Assembly (NCBI RefSeq): GCF_003399625.1
Contig: NZ_NBXA01000023.1
Span: 62,001 to 126,000, forward strand
DNA length: 64,000 nt
Source of the DNA: Subtercola boreus
GTDB taxonomy: Bacteria; Actinomycetota; Actinomycetes; Actinomycetales; Microbacteriaceae
Reading direction: 5' to 3'
Both the position numbers and the translations under genes were made by a program. Position 1 is the stretch's first letter. The number at the start of each line of letters is the position of its first letter. Below are positions 62,872-64,000 of this stretch, one piece after another. The notes under the pieces were generated by a model. That model saw only the letters and a list, made by a program, of their open reading frames with translations, did no database searches and was not told the origin of the DNA.

Positions 62872-63978
62872 ATGAAGATCGCCACCACGAGAGCGGTCAT
62901 TGCGACGGCCGCACTCCTGCTCGCAGCCGGCTCGCTCACAGCATGTTCGAACGGCTCATCATCGGGTACCGCAGCAAACACCGCCAACGCCTCCACGGCG
63001 AAGATCGGCCTGCTGCTTCCCGACTCCGTCACCGCTCGCTATGAGAGCGCCGACAAGCCCCTCTTCGAAGCGAAGATCAAGTCGCTCTGCCCCGACTGCA
63101 CCGTGCTCTACTCCAACGCCGACGGCGATGCGGCCAAGCAGCAGCAGCAGGCCGAGTCGATGCTGACCCAGGGGGTCAACGTGCTCGTGCTCGACCCGTT
63201 CGACGGTGAGGCCGCAGCATCCATCGTCGGGGAGGCCAAGGCCAAGAACATCCCGGTGATCTCCTACGACCGCCTGATCAACAGCGCCGACCTGTCGTAC
63301 TACATCTCGTTCGACAACGAGAAGGTCGGCGAACTGCAGGGCCAGGCCCTGGTCGACAAGATGAAGGCGAGCGGCGCAGCCGCGGACGCGGGCATCCTGA
63401 TGGTCAACGGGTCGCCGACCGACAACAACGCGAGCCAGTTCAAGAAGGGCGCGCACTCCATCATCGACAAGTCGGGCTACAAGATCCTCGCCGAGTACGA
63501 CACACCCGGATGGGACCCGGCACAGGCTCAGACCTGGGTCGCCGGCCAGATCACCCAGTTCGGTCCGCAGATCGTCGGCCTGTACGCGGCCAACGACGGC
63601 ACGGCCGGTGGCGCGATCGCCGCACTCAAGGGTGCGAACGTCAGCCCGCTGCCTCCCGTCACGGGCCAGGACGCCGAGCTCGCCGGCATCCAGCGGATCC
63701 TCGCCGGAGACCAGTTCATGACCGTCTACAAGGCCTTCAAGCCCGAGGCCGAGCAGGCTGCGACCCTCGCCGTGTCGCTCGCTAAGGGTGAGAGCGTGTC
63801 GCCCACCTCGAACACCACCACCAAGGGCGGGGCTTCCATCCCCTCGTTCCTGCTGACGCCGGTCGCTGTGACCGTCGCCAACATCGAGTCGACCGTCGTC
63901 GCCGACGGCTTCTACAAGGCCTCGGACATCTGCACCGCAGACTACTCAGCCGCCTGCGCCACCGCCGGCATCAAGTAA
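62872..63978 (+). CDS. Sugar-binding lipoprotein of an ABC importer (XylF-type)
   Basis: 368 aa periplasmic-binding-protein-family 1/4 lipoprotein. Signal and lipobox LTAC with Cys25; mature part IGLLLPDSVTARYESADKPLFEAKIKS, VLVLDPFDGEAAASIV, NIPVISYDRLI and LYAANDGTAGGAIAALKG match xylose/multiple-sugar binding proteins (XylF/ChvE type). GGGAGG lies 7 nt before the ATG. The ATPase and permease should follow to the right of the window. The sugar is unknown; xylose is the first guess. Confidence 0.9.
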   Translation: MKIATTRAVIATAALLLAAGSLTACSNGSSSGTAANTANASTAKIGLLLPDSVTARYESADKPLFEAKIKSLCPDCTVLYSNADGDAAKQQQQAESMLTQGVNVLVLDPFDGEAAASIVGEAKAKNIPVISYDRLINSADLSYYISFDNEKVGELQGQALVDKMKASGAAADAGILMVNGSPTDNNASQFKKGAHSIIDKSGYKILAEYDTPGWDPAQAQTWVAGQITQFGPQIVGLYAANDGTAGGAIAALKGANVSPLPPVTGQDAELAGIQRILAGDQFMTVYKAFKPEAEQAATLAVSLAKGESVSPTSNTTTKGGASIPSFLLTPVAVTVANIESTVVADGFYKASDICTADYSAACATAGIK

Positions 63979-64000
63979 CACCCACGGATCGAACCCGGCC

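Overview
The window is a high-GC actinobacterial chromosome segment, most likely from the family Microbacteriaceae (Leifsonia/Herbiconiux/Subtercola-like; the genus cannot be fixed by eye). The evidence is the GC-rich sequence with frequent GTG/TTG starts, mycothiol-type thiol metabolism (mca), DUF4245 and DUF4307 proteins, and a core gene order that recalls Mycobacterium tuberculosis Rv1080c-Rv1112 (greA, DUF4307, mca, small membrane protein, hlyIII, Z-isoprenyl transferase, phoH2, fum, glpX, DUF4245, xseB, xseA, ispH, ychF). No tRNA, rRNA, CRISPR array, transposase or phage gene was seen.

Layout. 0-7.5 kb: a truncated peptide-type solute-binding lipoprotein, a CPBP membrane protease, an exported pentapeptide-repeat protein, and the gcvT-gcvH-gcvP glycine-cleavage operon behind a tandem glycine riboswitch. 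7.5-18.4 kb is an accessory and partly decaying stretch: CopC-like and Lon-substrate-domain proteins, a flavin oxidase interrupted by one in-frame TGA, an ABC-F ATPase, a DUF4143 ATPase beside 22-bp tandem repeats, an SDR-MarR pair with a palindromic operator, a frameshifted SDR, and a nucleotidyltransferase/HEPN pair whose HEPN half looks internally deleted and whose promoter carries a regular operator array. 18.4-21.7 kb: a large secreted repeat protein and a MazEF-type toxin-antitoxin pair.

21.8-47.7 kb is the conserved core: ychF, mmsA, rmuC, glpX/fbaA (divergent gluconeogenic/glycolytic pair), an ABC exporter, ispH divergent from xseA-xseB-DUF4245-carbonic anhydrase-fumC-alditol oxidase, an orphan prepilin peptidase, phoH2 with a long structured leader, a Z-isoprenyl transferase, hlyIII, mca, DUF4307, greA, and an AI-2E-type permease with ilvA.

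47.7-64 kb is accessory again: a YcaQ-like DNA glycosylase, the HtpX-like protease with LemA, then a tightly overlapping operon MFS - PLP fold-type III enzyme - FAD sugar-lactone oxidase - GH1 protein. The GH1 protein has lost the canonical nucleophile motif, which makes this operon the best candidate for something undescribed. It is followed by a divergent Ig-like/Gly-rich/polytopic membrane protein coupled to a GH76-like protein without a signal peptide, an alpha/beta hydrolase, and a ROK regulator with a sugar-binding lipoprotein whose ABC partners lie outside the window.

Two window-wide patterns stand out. Many genes have a TANNNT hexamer exactly 6-7 nt before the start codon, the architecture expected of leaderless mRNAs. 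Several intergenic hairpins, three of them between convergent gene pairs, share a TCGA-edged arm sequence.
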